DNA of 64,000 nt from the IMG/VR virus record IMGVR_UViG_3300045974_000167, positions 1-64,000 of that record. The stretch is one strand, 5' to 3'. Made by a program: the position numbers and the translations under genes. Below the pieces are notes generated by a model. The model was not told the DNA's origin. It saw only the letters and a list, made by a program, of their open reading frames with translations, and searched no databases. Source of the stretch: a virus. Positions 8,645-18,777 of this stretch are shown in pieces (the first letter of the stretch is position 1; each line of letters starts with the position of its first letter).

Positions 8645-11600
8645 TGGCACCTCGCACAGACTCATTCACCGGGACAACTGGCGCTGCTATCAGCGCCACG
8701 AACTGGTCTGCTGTCTACGGTAGCCTGACGATCCTGACTAACCGGGTACGCGCCTCGGTGGGGAGTTCGGCGGCGCGCTGGAACCCGTCCGACCTAACTT
8801 TTTCACCCGACCAGAAGGCGTCGGCCGCCATGTACGGGGTACCCGTAAATTCAACTGGGTGCGGCCCCGCTGTTCGGATGGGCGCGGACCGCCAGTGTTA
8901 CGCGCTCCTCTCTTACCACTACGACGACGGCGACACGATCACCTACCAGGGGCTCCGACTCTACCGCTTCAATACCAGCGGCGCCGCGGTGGCGCAGCTA
9001 TGGGACTCCGGCGATGTGGGTATCGTGTTCAACGGGGCCGTCGTTTCGGAGCTTGAGATCGTAGGTTCGACGCTGGTCGTCAGGCACGACGGTACCCAAC
9101 TATGGACGGGCACCGACACTACGCTGACTACCGGGCAACCCGGCATCTTCTTTTGGTCTAGCGGCACTGGCTGTATCCTCGACACCTTCTCAGCAGATGA
9201 AGTTGGAGTCGGTGCCGCCGTATACACTGAAACTATTGCAGAGAAGGTTTCTGCCCCGGGGGAAGTTACAGACCGGGCAAATAGGGAATATGAATCACCG
9301 ACCGGGGTAGCTACCTCCGTGGATGTCGTTGCCGATGCGATGGTAGGCAACTTAGCCTTCATCGGGTGTAGCCCCGTCTACAGCGTCACCGGCAACGGGA
9401 CCACTTGGAACCTGCCTGCTGGCACTCAGCCTGGTGACTTGATTCTCCTACTGGGCAAGGGAACTCCGTGGCCCTCTACGGGATGGTCTGCGTTTGGGAG
9501 TTCCTCGGATGACTACTGGAAAATCGCTGGCTCTGAAACTTCGGTGACGGTGATTGCATCCGGCCAAACGTACGGGGTGATCCTGACGTTTAGGTTTACT
9601 GGGCCGATACCCCTTATCGCGTCTGACACAGCGGCGGGCGTGGCGAATGGCGTCAGTCCACGCACTGGGTCCAAGATTCTGGTGGTGTATAAGGCCAACG
9701 GCCTCGCTAACTTGCCAGCCCCCACGCTGGCGGCGGGGGCGTACACGACTCTGCTGGGCGGCGGCGGCACATCCACTGGCTCGGTGTATGTCTTCACCGG
9801 AGCCAACACCACCGTTGCTGGCACTACTGCCAATCAGGGGGTGGCTGTTAGTCCCGGCGCTTGGGGCGGGTTCCAGATCGGAATACAGCCGCTTCCTGTC
9901 ACGGTAGAGGAGGGCGTACAAGAAGGAGCCCAGGCCAAGGATACCGTTGCCGATGTTTTCCACGACATAAACATAGACGAGACCGTATCAGGGGTTGCCC
10001 AGGCCAAAGAAGCACCGCCCTCCGATCCAGAACGGGACCATATCCCCGGCCCGCTGTGGGAAGACATTACCGATGTCGCTACTGCTAAAATAGCAGTTAT
10101 CATGGGTAAGCCGAATACCCAGATTGAGGTGCAGTTTGCCGCATTCGGCGGATCCGACGCCTATTCGGGGCTTGTTAAATCTCGCACGCCAGGTAGTGAC
10201 GGGGTAATTTCTCTCGATAGAGATAAGTACCTGGGCCGCAGGCTCCAGTTAGGTAAAGCTGATCCCGCTGGGACTAACCCTGTAGGGGATCGCGTGATAC
10301 TCCGCGCCGTTAACTCTGCCATCCCCAAGGGCGGGAACGGCCAAGTTGGCAGGGCCACCCTCATCCTCACCCCTGCAACTGTCTGGACGTTTGATGACTC
10401 GCAGGCTGTGGCTGGCCCCATCTGCAAAGTCCACGGATCTCAGTTAAATCCCCAGTCTGTATCCCCTGCGACCGCACTAGCGGAGACTCTTACTGGGGAT
10501 TACGGCACGATTGCCATGCAGTCGGCCTGGGCGGTTAACGACCCGTACATCACGAAGGTCGCGCCAGGGCAGACCACGAATGTCGGACCTACTTGGTTGA
10601 TGGGTGGTCGCGGGCAGCAGACGCACACCAAGGCCCGCCCGCAGAATCCTTGGGAAATTGATGTAACTTCGCTGGTTAATGCCCGTATAACGGCGGCGCA
10701 GGACACCAGTATTTGTCTAGACTTCTCCCCGTCTGGGAGGACTGACCTAAAGACCGTCTGCGAGTTTTACGGCTCCCTGTACCCGGAACTTGCACCCCGG
10801 CTAGAAATTGACCCGTTCGGTGCCAGTAACATCGACATTGTAGGGATAGATTCCGGCACCCCCCGTATGACCGTGACCGTCCCTGTTGGCGGCACGTTGG
10901 CTTCAATCGAATGGGGTTACGATACTACCTACAGCGGGGGGTACGTCACCGGGCCTTCCAAGGTCGATGTGTGGCCCACGGATAACCCATACGATTTCTC
11001 CATGTTGGAGACTTCTGCCAGGGTCTATGTCCGCGTAACTCTGGCCTACGGGGAGGGCGACGACCGCAAGGTGGAATTGCTTAGGCAGTTCGCCACTCCC
11101 AAGGTGTTCCGGCCCGCGCTTACGAAGCTCGCTAGCTACCCAGCAGCTATGCGGCCCCGAGCCCCCATAACTTTGCAATCAAGTGCAGCGGGGGAATCCT
11201 GCTTCTGGGTACAGGACTTCTCCACCACCTGGATTGCATTCAAAGGGTTTACTACCGCCCCTATCTGTATTGATGAGAACGCTGGGACATGGAGTAACGC
11301 ATTCGACCCAGAGGCACTCGCCACTACTGCTACGGGTCCAGCCGGGGCGACTATCTCCGATGTTGGAGCCGCGTACTATGATCACACCTCCGGGGCGTAC
11401 TACCTACCAATAGTCACCCTTAGGGGAGGGCTGTTCGATGTTTCTTACGTACTAGCTCCTACGCATTTCTCTACATCGTGGAATATCTGGGACATGCAGT
11501 TTGTGCGCCCCGATATTAACGGTGGCGGGTACGTCCAGTCCATCAACGGAATCAACTCGGCGGGGGCGATCAACGGTAACAGCCTCGCCATGGGCCGCGT

Positions 11601-14600
11601 AGAGGATTGGCGCACTAACGGAGACCATGACTATTTGTACCCGTTGTTCCTCACACTCAACGTCCAGGGGCGGCTGCGGGTGCTGTCCACTATGGCGTAT
11701 GCCGCTGGGGGGTTCAGCCATTACGTGGTTGCCCCAACCGGATGGACGTTGGAGATCGGGCCGGTCGGAAGCGGCGCTAGACTGGAAGTGGATTTCGATG
11801 CCGACGCAGGAGTAACCCTTCTCAACACGCTGACGCGGGACAGGGTTCCCAGGCTAGTTGTTGCTGCGAGGGCATCTAGCGGCAACTGTTTTATCGCAAC
11901 CCGCACCGGGGATGTCATCACTACCCCCGTCAATGGGTCCGACCATGTTAGGACTCCCGGGACTTGGACTTCGCGTAGCGTGCCCAACTTCCAGAACGCC
12001 TACGTGACCAACCCGATGCCAGCACTCAACGGCATCGTAGACGTTCCCGATGGGGAGAGCACCAACATTGTTCTGCTCCGGTCCTCTGCCCCCACGGTAG
12101 AGTTCCTGCGGGCAGACACCCTTGCGGCTTGTAGGGCTGACGCCCGTGTCTCGCAGAATAGTTTCACAAGTCACGCCGGGACTGCTGAGATGGTTTCGGC
12201 CAACCCGACTCCATGGGGGACATACGGTGGAGCGGCTAACACCCTAACCGGAGGGCTCCAGTGGTATGACGGTCGGATCGTGGATGACCTGCCGACCGCG
12301 TTTTCGGCCCTGATGCAGCATCCTCACGGCGGCGCGACTGGGTTCCGGGTTTCCGGTGGAAATCTATACGCCCAGCGGTACTATGATCGGCTAAGGCTCT
12401 CCCCTGAGACCGCTGCTGCTGTTTCATCTGGGTCTAATATCCTGCCCTGTAACAAGGCGTGGGAGGGTCTCCCGATGGCTGTACTGGTCGGGAATGACAC
12501 TACTGGGTACGATATTTTCACGGCAACGTCTGCCATGGATATCTCCCGTTTGGACGCGCCCACCCGCGACCTCGCGGGGCGCTACACCACGGGGGCGTTG
12601 GAGATCGGAACGAACGTCGTTGCCCAGGACGATTCTGGTCTGCGCGGGCTTCGCAAGGGGCACGGGTACAACACCTTCTATGCGACTTGGCAGTGGGACG
12701 AGGACTCGATCAACGGCGACCACAACGGTCTGATGAACCACGCCGGAACCGGGAAGCTGAAGATCCTCGGCGGCAAGGGGCAGACCGCACGCATCCACAT
12801 CCTCAACACTTCGCTCGGCGGCGGGGCTTGGATCAATGAAGAGTTCTATCCCTATGGTTATTTCCCGCAAGGTGGGTACAACGGCTCGCCCGAATTAATT
12901 GGCGGGCTTGAGTACCCGATGATTCGGGTTCACGTATGGTTCATCTCGCAGGACGGCGGATTTACCTTTGAGCCGGTTCTAGGAACCCAATGGATCCCCT
13001 GCGGGGAAAGTTTCGGGGGCGAGGTAATACTCAATCTTCCCGTATTACAATCTGATAATGTATGGATTACGCATGAAATCCCCAATGATCTAGAGACTTG
13101 GCAACTGAAGGTTACGGAGTGGCGGGCGCGGTCTGCTAATTCTGGGGACACGGCTTACGGGCTTGTGCATAACGTAGCCTCCAACGGGGATTTGATGTAT
13201 CTGGGGGCTAATTCCGCCAAGTTAAGTTTAACCGCATCAGATAGCGAGCTTCTTCCAAGCAACCGCCCGATGCGGGTTTGGGATCCTACGGAGCCGGGTA
13301 ACTTAACTGGTGTTGGGTGCGACTCATGGAAGGGTCTATTACTAGAGGATACGACCACATTAGAGGGTCGAGTATCCAAGTGCCTAATAATCAACTACGG
13401 TGACGAGGACTCCTCCGAGCAGACAGCGGGCCGGAACATGCTGCACGCAATCGATTTCCTACTGGGCGGATCCGCACGAGCAAAAGCTCTATTAAGGAAG
13501 TTCTCGTTCCTATATATCCCCGTCGCGGCGCAGGCCGAGGTTAAATACGGTCGCGCCCGTTATCATTGGGACGCCACCGACAACGGGGACGGGACGTTCC
13601 AGCCCGCGATGCCTGGATCCCTCACGCCGAACGGCACCGCCAAGTACCCGTGGGGTAACTGGGGGAAGGTATTTAGCAGGTTATTGCTAGCTCTATATGA
13701 TCAGTGGGCAGAACATTACCCGGCTACTGCAACGCTCACCAAAGATCAGACGAACTGTGTCTTTTCACTCTGCACTTATCATTGCGATACTCATAACAGA
13801 TACACGCCGCAGCCAGCCCCACTTGTTCCTCCGTTCGTGAACCTGGCTTTCCCAGGAAAAACACCGCAGGAATCGCTCGACCTCTATAAGCAGAGGTTCC
13901 TCGTCACAGCATGGAGGGAGCATGTCGCCAATCAGGAGGCGACCGGTTATGTAGCTCCACTTCAATCGGGCGCTGCCAGCATTCCTCATGGCGGAACGTC
14001 GTTCCTCTATGAGACCTTCTGGAACGCTCCTCTGGCCAAAGTAACTGTGTGGCCAGGGGATGACATCATGCAGAACTTTGCCAAGGCCCATCTAGATGGT
14101 ATCTCCATGGCGGGTGCGGCATTCGATGTATACGACGAAACAATGGAGGACGCTGGTTGGGGGAAGGATACCGTCTATGATACCCGCGTCCAGAATGCAA
14201 TTGCAGCAGAGGCCGTAGAGGCAAAGGGTGTTGTTACCGATAAGGTAACGGGGACTGAGATTCCCGCTGAACGTGTAATTGCTCCCGACGCCAGCGTTAC
14301 GCAGATGCAGGCCGCAGAAGTAGCTGCACAAGCGGCTAAGGCGGGGGATCAGGCACTTGGCGGATTCCTACAGTCCGATGTTGTTACGGGCGCTGCTAAG
14401 GCCGGGGATGTAAGCGACGACCACAAGGCATTCACGGAGGCGGGTACTGGTGGTGCCCAGGCCGGGGATACTTCTACTTCCGGTAGGGTTGCCACCGAAG
14501 CCCAGGCAGGCGCGGCGCAGGCCCCCGGGGCGGTTGCTGATGGAGTTGTTCCCGGGGCCGGTCCCACGATTATTACTGAAACCGTTACCGGGGTGGCTGC

Positions 14601-15117
14601 GGCCGGGGAAACCGTACAGGACTCCGCTCCCCATACTCCGCAAACGATTGCAGAGGTTGTAACCGGTTCAGGTAGGGCTGCGTCCGAGGTAGAGCATATC
14701 CTTGGCGGGGCTAGTTTTGAGGGCAAACCTGTATGGCCGATTTCTCTACAATCCCCGTTCGCAGAGAGCGAACCCTCCTACGCCCCGGTAGATAACTTCA
14801 TTTCGTCTACTGTAGATGTCGGCCCGCCGAAGCAGCGCCGCCGGTTCACTGGGAAGATCGAGATTTTCACCTTCTCGATGATTCTAACCAAGGCCCAGCG
14901 TAACGCCTTCCAGGCGTGGTACTGGGGAAGCCCCCTAATCGGGGGTATTGCGGAAATTACCCCGTTCGTATGGAAAGACTTTAGGAAGTACGGAACCCCC
15001 GCGATATACAAGTTCACCAAGCCGTACAAAGAGAGTTATGTTGCCGGGGATTCTAGAACCTCGTCAACATCAGAGGCGTATTGGCGTATTGATATCGAAC
15101 TGGAGAAATTACTGTAA
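8644..15117 (+). CDS. Giant virion protein with fused minor-tail domain
   Basis: 2157 residues; start ATG overlaps the previous stop (TAATG). The N-terminus (DSFTG..... NW) and following ~190 residues look like a LamG/concanavalin-type beta sandwich. Motifs of the form E.V.G.A.AGD.V.D occur near residues 190 and 425 and then in series near 1850-2010, separating domains. About residues 1575-1700 carry features recalling M14 zinc carboxypeptidases (GDEDSSEQTAG, a helix, then YIPV....K.GRAR, later HCDTHNR), but the usual first zinc His is replaced by Asp. The last ~130 residues are a paralog of the 6138-6515 protein. Probably a tail-tip or side-fiber protein that contacts or digests the cell envelope. 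The carboxypeptidase reading is tentative. Confidence 0.6.
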   Translation: MAPRTDSFTGTTGAAISATNWSAVYGSLTILTNRVRASVGSSAARWNPSDLTFSPDQKASAAMYGVPVNSTGCGPAVRMGADRQCYALLSYHYDDGDTITYQGLRLYRFNTSGAAVAQLWDSGDVGIVFNGAVVSELEIVGSTLVVRHDGTQLWTGTDTTLTTGQPGIFFWSSGTGCILDTFSADEVGVGAAVYTETIAEKVSAPGEVTDRANREYESPTGVATSVDVVADAMVGNLAFIGCSPVYSVTGNGTTWNLPAGTQPGDLILLLGKGTPWPSTGWSAFGSSSDDYWKIAGSETSVTVIASGQTYGVILTFRFTGPIPLIASDTAAGVANGVSPRTGSKILVVYKANGLANLPAPTLAAGAYTTLLGGGGTSTGSVYVFTGANTTVAGTTANQGVAVSPGAWGGFQIGIQPLPVTVEEGVQEGAQAKDTVADVFHDINIDETVSGVAQAKEAPPSDPERDHIPGPLWEDITDVATAKIAVIMGKPNTQIEVQFAAFGGSDAYSGLVKSRTPGSDGVISLDRDKYLGRRLQLGKADPAGTNPVGDRVILRAVNSAIPKGGNGQVGRATLILTPATVWTFDDSQAVAGPICKVHGSQLNPQSVSPATALAETLTGDYGTIAMQSAWAVNDPYITKVAPGQTTNVGPTWLMGGRGQQTHTKARPQNPWEIDVTSLVNARITAAQDTSICLDFSPSGRTDLKTVCEFYGSLYPELAPRLEIDPFGASNIDIVGIDSGTPRMTVTVPVGGTLASIEWGYDTTYSGGYVTGPSKVDVWPTDNPYDFSMLETSARVYVRVTLAYGEGDDRKVELLRQFATPKVFRPALTKLASYPAAMRPRAPITLQSSAAGESCFWVQDFSTTWIAFKGFTTAPICIDENAGTWSNAFDPEALATTATGPAGATISDVGAAYYDHTSGAYYLPIVTLRGGLFDVSYVLAPTHFSTSWNIWDMQFVRPDINGGGYVQSINGINSAGAINGNSLAMGRVEDWRTNGDHDYLYPLFLTLNVQGRLRVLSTMAYAAGGFSHYVVAPTGWTLEIGPVGSGARLEVDFDADAGVTLLNTLTRDRVPRLVVAARASSGNCFIATRTGDVITTPVNGSDHVRTPGTWTSRSVPNFQNAYVTNPMPALNGIVDVPDGESTNIVLLRSSAPTVEFLRADTLAACRADARVSQNSFTSHAGTAEMVSANPTPWGTYGGAANTLTGGLQWYDGRIVDDLPTAFSALMQHPHGGATGFRVSGGNLYAQRYYDRLRLSPETAAAVSSGSNILPCNKAWEGLPMAVLVGNDTTGYDIFTATSAMDISRLDAPTRDLAGRYTTGALEIGTNVVAQDDSGLRGLRKGHGYNTFYATWQWDEDSINGDHNGLMNHAGTGKLKILGGKGQTARIHILNTSLGGGAWINEEFYPYGYFPQGGYNGSPELIGGLEYPMIRVHVWFISQDGGFTFEPVLGTQWIPCGESFGGEVILNLPVLQSDNVWITHEIPNDLETWQLKVTEWRARSANSGDTAYGLVHNVASNGDLMYLGANSAKLSLTASDSELLPSNRPMRVWDPTEPGNLTGVGCDSWKGLLLEDTTTLEGRVSKCLIINYGDEDSSEQTAGRNMLHAIDFLLGGSARAKALLRKFSFLYIPVAAQAEVKYGRARYHWDATDNGDGTFQPAMPGSLTPNGTAKYPWGNWGKVFSRLLLALYDQWAEHYPATATLTKDQTNCVFSLCTYHCDTHNRYTPQPAPLVPPFVNLAFPGKTPQESLDLYKQRFLVTAWREHVANQEATGYVAPLQSGAASIPHGGTSFLYETFWNAPLAKVTVWPGDDIMQNFAKAHLDGISMAGAAFDVYDETMEDAGWGKDTVYDTRVQNAIAAEAVEAKGVVTDKVTGTEIPAERVIAPDASVTQMQAAEVAAQAAKAGDQALGGFLQSDVVTGAAKAGDVSDDHKAFTEAGTGGAQAGDTSTSGRVATEAQAGAAQAPGAVADGVVPGAGPTIITETVTGVAAAGETVQDSAPHTPQTIAEVVTGSGRAASEVEHILGGASFEGKPVWPISLQSPFAESEPSYAPVDNFISSTVDVGPPKQRRRFTGKIEIFTFSMILTKAQRNAFQAWYWGSPLIGGIAEITPFVWKDFRKYGTPAIYKFTKPYKESYVAGDSRTSSTSEAYWRIDIELEKLL
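11174..11187 (+). repeat. Dispersed palindrome, variant TGCAATCAAGTGCA
   Basis: Within the giant virion gene (LQSSA). Both TGCA arms intact, right inner half altered. Confidence 0.6.
14639..14652 (+). repeat. Weak dispersed palindrome CGCAAACGATTGCA
   Basis: Two mismatches to the consensus; the right half GATTGCA is intact. Within the giant virion gene. Confidence 0.3.
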
Positions 15118-15596
15118 TGGCTAGGCAACTTTCACTGCCCGCCCTGCGGGCGTTGTTTGCCCAGGAGACCGGGGAAGTATTCCTGATGTGTCTGACGCTT
15201 ACCCATAGCTCATTCCCGGCACCTATCCGGGTAGTTTTTAACAATGAACCTATTACCCGTTACGCCGGGGTATTCGAGCCCGCAGCATTTGAGGTTACTC
15301 TACCTGAGGACGAACAGGATAAGTTACCTCAGATTCAACTGAGCATTGAGAACGTAGATAGATCCATCTCCGAGGCGGTTAGAACCATCGTCGGAAGGGT
15401 TAACGTGACCATGGAGCTGGTATTAGCCAGCTCCCCCAACGTGTTAGAGGTTGGGCCATTCACGTTCCAGTTAATGTCCTGCACCTACGATGCTATGAAA
15501 CTAACTGGGGTACTGGGATTAGAGGACGATTTACTGAATACCTCGTTCCCTAGCTTGACGTACACCCCTAACAACTCCCCCGGGCTATTCCGCTAA
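15117..15596 (+). CDS. Tail-tip protein, DUF1833-like
   Basis: 159 residues; ATG overlaps the previous stop (TAATG). The sequence pattern (LPALRALFAQETGEVFL, ...ITRYAGVFEPAAFEVTLPEDE, ...LSIENVDRSI) matches phage DUF1833-type tail proteins that occupy the lambda gpL position next to an NlpC/P60 protein. It precedes NlpC/P60 and J-like genes, the conserved order of siphoviral tail tips. Probably a structural part of the distal tail. Confidence 0.75.
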   Translation: MARQLSLPALRALFAQETGEVFLMCLTLTHSSFPAPIRVVFNNEPITRYAGVFEPAAFEVTLPEDEQDKLPQIQLSIENVDRSISEAVRTIVGRVNVTMELVLASSPNVLEVGPFTFQLMSCTYDAMKLTGVLGLEDDLLNTSFPSLTYTPNNSPGLFR

Positions 15597-15597
15597 T

Positions 15598-15999
15598 ATG
15601 CAACCTTGGGTAGAGTCATACGTAGGACTAGAGTTCGGGGACCACGGGCGCGGGCCGACTTACGACTGTTGGGGACTAGTTAAAACAGTCTTAAGGGAAC
15701 AGTACGGGGTTACTGCCCCCGACTTCGGAACAGACTACACACACACGGAAGATCGTGATACTGTGGTCGGTGCATTCGGTGCCCGTGCTACGGACGAATG
15801 GGTTAAGGTAGAGGACTGCCAGGAGGGAGATGTAATCATCCTCACCATAGCGGGTAAGCCGATGCATTGCGGCATCGTAATAGGCCCCCGCCAAATGCTG
15901 CACATCAGACCTTCTGTTGGGAGTTGCATAGAATCCTATGACCGACCTATCTGGCAGCGCAGAATCGAAGGCTTCTACCGCCATCGTTCTCGCGTCTGA
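15598..15999 (+). CDS. NlpC/P60-family tail-tip peptidase
   Basis: 133 residues. Catalytic Cys24 lies in TYDCWGLVK and a His lies in KPMHCGIV (His90), with a further His at 102, as expected of NlpC/P60 cysteine peptidases. This is the lambda gpK position between the DUF1833-like and J-like genes. Such proteins cleave peptide bonds in peptidoglycan or process tail-tip components during assembly and DNA entry. The 3' end overlaps the next gene by about 60 nt. Confidence 0.85.
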   Translation: MQPWVESYVGLEFGDHGRGPTYDCWGLVKTVLREQYGVTAPDFGTDYTHTEDRDTVVGAFGARATDEWVKVEDCQEGDVIILTIAGKPMHCGIVIGPRQMLHIRPSVGSCIESYDRPIWQRRIEGFYRHRSRV

Positions 16000-18766
16000 C
16001 GTAGCCCCGATTTTTCCTGCAACTGATTGCAGAGAAATTACCTTAGTCGGGAAACCCCACCCGTTAAAGACTGAGGTATTTCACTCAACCATCCGGGAGG
16101 GGATGAATATCTCCCAGATTCTTGAGGGATTAGACTCCAACCGACTGGATATTCGTCTGAATGGGTGGCGCGTCCCGCAGGATTTGTGGCACCTAGTAAA
16201 GCCTAAGGCCGGAACAACCCTCGAAATCGTCGCATACCCGCAGGGCGGCTCTAAGGGTGGGAAACTCGCGCTCCAAATCCTTGGGGCCTTAGCCATCGTC
16301 GTCCTGTCTGTTGTATCTTACGGCGTCCTATCCGGCCCGTTAGGCACTACCTTCGCAGGTATAATTGCGGCCAGCATCAGCGTGTTGGGCAATCTAGCTC
16401 TAAACGCGCTCATCAAACTCCCTAAGGACGATTCGTTCTCGGATTCAAGTTCAGGTACCGCCAACCCACGACTCACCGGGGTTGGGAACCGGGCGAACCC
16501 CTACGGTACTATCCCCCTAGTTATTGGAGAGTACGTAATCTTCCCCCCGCTAGCTGCGGGAGTCTTCTCCGTTACTGAAGGCGACCAGCAATTCGTAAAT
16601 CTCCTGTTCGATTTCGGGCAAGGGGATTTATTGATCGACCAGCTTAAGTTCGGCTCTACGAATATCGAAACCTTCGGCGGGGATGTGGTTTACGAGGTCG
16701 GCGGGCCTTCTGCCCCCCCGATGCTGTACCGTAACGACGTAGATGAGGCCGAGATTTCGTACCCGTTTGAACAGGTGAATCTGCCCGTTACACGGGTTAC
16801 CGCGACGAATGTTAATGAAATTGGGGTAGATTTCTCGTTCCCCCAAGGGTTGTTCGGGGTTAACTCTGAGGGGAACATTTACCCAGGCACGACTCAACTA
16901 AAGGTAGAGGTTCGTGCCATCGGGGAAGCCTGGGTAAACACCGCCTCCCTTGGAGAGTTCACCTCTGTTGGGTGGAAAACTGCGAAGGCAACTGCGACCA
17001 ACACTAACACCACGGCCAAGGGGTCAGGAGCCACCGCGTATTGGGAAGTCTCCTCCTTTACCAAGATCCCATTCACTACCGGCCTAGTAATCGTCCCTCC
17101 CAAAGACTTCACAGGTCGGCAGTTTGAAATCCAAGTCACGCTGCTCGCTACTGAATTCGGGTTAACCGAGAAGTCGTACAACCATATCTTTAACGAAGAT
17201 CACGCCAGCCCGATCCCTATCCCCCTTAACTTTGAGGAAGATCCGACTGTAATGGTCGTGCTCCCCCTCTCTTTTGTGGGCGTAGGGGTGATTAAGCCAG
17301 AGCCCCTGCTGCCCGCCGATTACACGGTTAGCGGCGCAGGCAATAGGTACATCACGCTAAACACGGCCAACCTAAACGTGCAGCGTGTGAACTCCCCCAC
17401 CGGGATTGGTGGGTTCGTATCCATCGGATACAAGGTAAACGACACCCGCGCCTTGAGTAAGGCCCAGGCCGTTACTTGGTCTACCCTAAGGTCAACCACC
17501 TACCGGTGCCCAAGCACTACGCCCACCACCAAAATCGCCATGAAACTTCGGGCGAGTGAGGAATTAAAGGGTAACGTAAACCAGTTAAGCGGTAGAGTCC
17601 GTCAGCGCATCCATGTCTATTCCGGTTTACCTGGGGAAGACATCAACAACCATGAAACGTGGGCGTTGCAGCCTAGTCGAAACCCGGCCTGGATTTATTA
17701 CTGGTTGCTTACTGAATGCCCCGCTAACCCACGACTAGTAGACTCTTCTAGGGTCGATGTACTAGCCTTGTATTCCTGGGCGCAGTATTGTGATTCATAC
17801 GGGTTCGTGTATAGCTCGCTGTTAGATTCGTCTTCTACGCTGGGGCAGATATTAATCGATGTCTGCGCCGCTGGGCGTGCTACTTTCTGTAACCGCGATG
17901 GGAAGTACAGCATCGTTCGTGACGTTCAGCAGTCAGCCCCCGTACAATACTTCACCCCGAACAATAGCTCTGGGTTTACCGGAACAAGAATGTTCCCGGA
18001 TAAAATTCATTGCTTGATCTGTAAGTTCCCTAACCCCGCCGCAGGATATCAGGAGGATGAGTGCCGGGTGTACGACCAAAACTACTCGGACGCCACCCCT
18101 GATTTGAAGACAGAGGCTATTACATTCTCTGGCATCCCGTCCCCGGATGCTATTTGGCGGCTGGCGAGGTACCACCTTGCTGTGTCCCGGCTGCGGCAGA
18201 ATGAATACACCTGGAAAACTGATATCGAGCATATCGTCTGTCAGCGCGGCGACCTCGTGAAGTTCAACCACGATGTCGTGAACTGGGGTTCCGGGTTCTC
18301 ACGCATCAAGTCAATTGTGGGATCTGTTATCACGCTTGATGAACCCATCACCCTGTCGGACGGTACGTACACCCTCAGAGTTCGTAAACAGGACGGTACG
18401 AGCGTTGCGGCCTCCTGTACCTATTCCACCCCCGGCGTCTTTATCGGATCGCTCCCGGGGGCGTACGCTGGCGACCTCGCAATGATCGGAACGGTCGGCC
18501 AAGAATCCGTAAATCTGATCATCACCAAGATCACACCCGGCCAGGATCTAGTTGCTACCATCTCTGCCGTGGATGAGGCCCCCGAAGTTTACTCAGTGGA
18601 TACCCCGGTTCCTGCCGGATGGTTCAACTCTACAATCGCCCAGCCGTACCATGACCCTCCTAATCCGCCATCCATAAAGATTACGAACGGGGAAAGTATT
18701 GGGACCGATTATGAGCTTGATATTGTTGTTTTCCCCGGGGTACAGTATTCCAACACAGGAATTTAG
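15938..18766 (+). CDS. J-like tail tip / host specificity protein
   Basis: 942 residues. Residues 35-105 resemble the N-terminal ubiquitin-like segment of J-type proteins (LNGWRVPQDLWHLVKPKAGT, then PQGG), followed by two hydrophobic segments (about 111-131 and 139-158), then NPYGTIPLVIGEY, the usual entry to the tail hub domain. This looks like lambda gpI and gpJ in one chain. The C-terminus breaks off inside what reads as a fibronectin-type III domain, which appears to continue in the next gene in another frame. ATG start inside the NlpC gene. Forms the tail-tip hub and probably recognises the receptor. Confidence 0.8.
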   Translation: MTDLSGSAESKASTAIVLASDVAPIFPATDCREITLVGKPHPLKTEVFHSTIREGMNISQILEGLDSNRLDIRLNGWRVPQDLWHLVKPKAGTTLEIVAYPQGGSKGGKLALQILGALAIVVLSVVSYGVLSGPLGTTFAGIIAASISVLGNLALNALIKLPKDDSFSDSSSGTANPRLTGVGNRANPYGTIPLVIGEYVIFPPLAAGVFSVTEGDQQFVNLLFDFGQGDLLIDQLKFGSTNIETFGGDVVYEVGGPSAPPMLYRNDVDEAEISYPFEQVNLPVTRVTATNVNEIGVDFSFPQGLFGVNSEGNIYPGTTQLKVEVRAIGEAWVNTASLGEFTSVGWKTAKATATNTNTTAKGSGATAYWEVSSFTKIPFTTGLVIVPPKDFTGRQFEIQVTLLATEFGLTEKSYNHIFNEDHASPIPIPLNFEEDPTVMVVLPLSFVGVGVIKPEPLLPADYTVSGAGNRYITLNTANLNVQRVNSPTGIGGFVSIGYKVNDTRALSKAQAVTWSTLRSTTYRCPSTTPTTKIAMKLRASEELKGNVNQLSGRVRQRIHVYSGLPGEDINNHETWALQPSRNPAWIYYWLLTECPANPRLVDSSRVDVLALYSWAQYCDSYGFVYSSLLDSSSTLGQILIDVCAAGRATFCNRDGKYSIVRDVQQSAPVQYFTPNNSSGFTGTRMFPDKIHCLICKFPNPAAGYQEDECRVYDQNYSDATPDLKTEAITFSGIPSPDAIWRLARYHLAVSRLRQNEYTWKTDIEHIVCQRGDLVKFNHDVVNWGSGFSRIKSIVGSVITLDEPITLSDGTYTLRVRKQDGTSVAASCTYSTPGVFIGSLPGAYAGDLAMIGTVGQESVNLIITKITPGQDLVATISAVDEAPEVYSVDTPVPAGWFNSTIAQPYHDPPNPPSIKITNGESIGTDYELDIVVFPGVQYSNTGI
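16018..16031 (+). repeat. Dispersed palindrome TGCAACTGATTGCA
   Basis: Within the J-like gene near its start, read as PATDCR; full match in both arms. Confidence 0.8.
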
Positions 18767-18777
18767 GTGAGATACCC

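Noticed and set aside
14196-14205. TGCAATTGCA 10-bp palindrome
   Set aside because: Arms match the dispersed palindrome, but the central 4 bp are missing, so spacing differs; probably chance.
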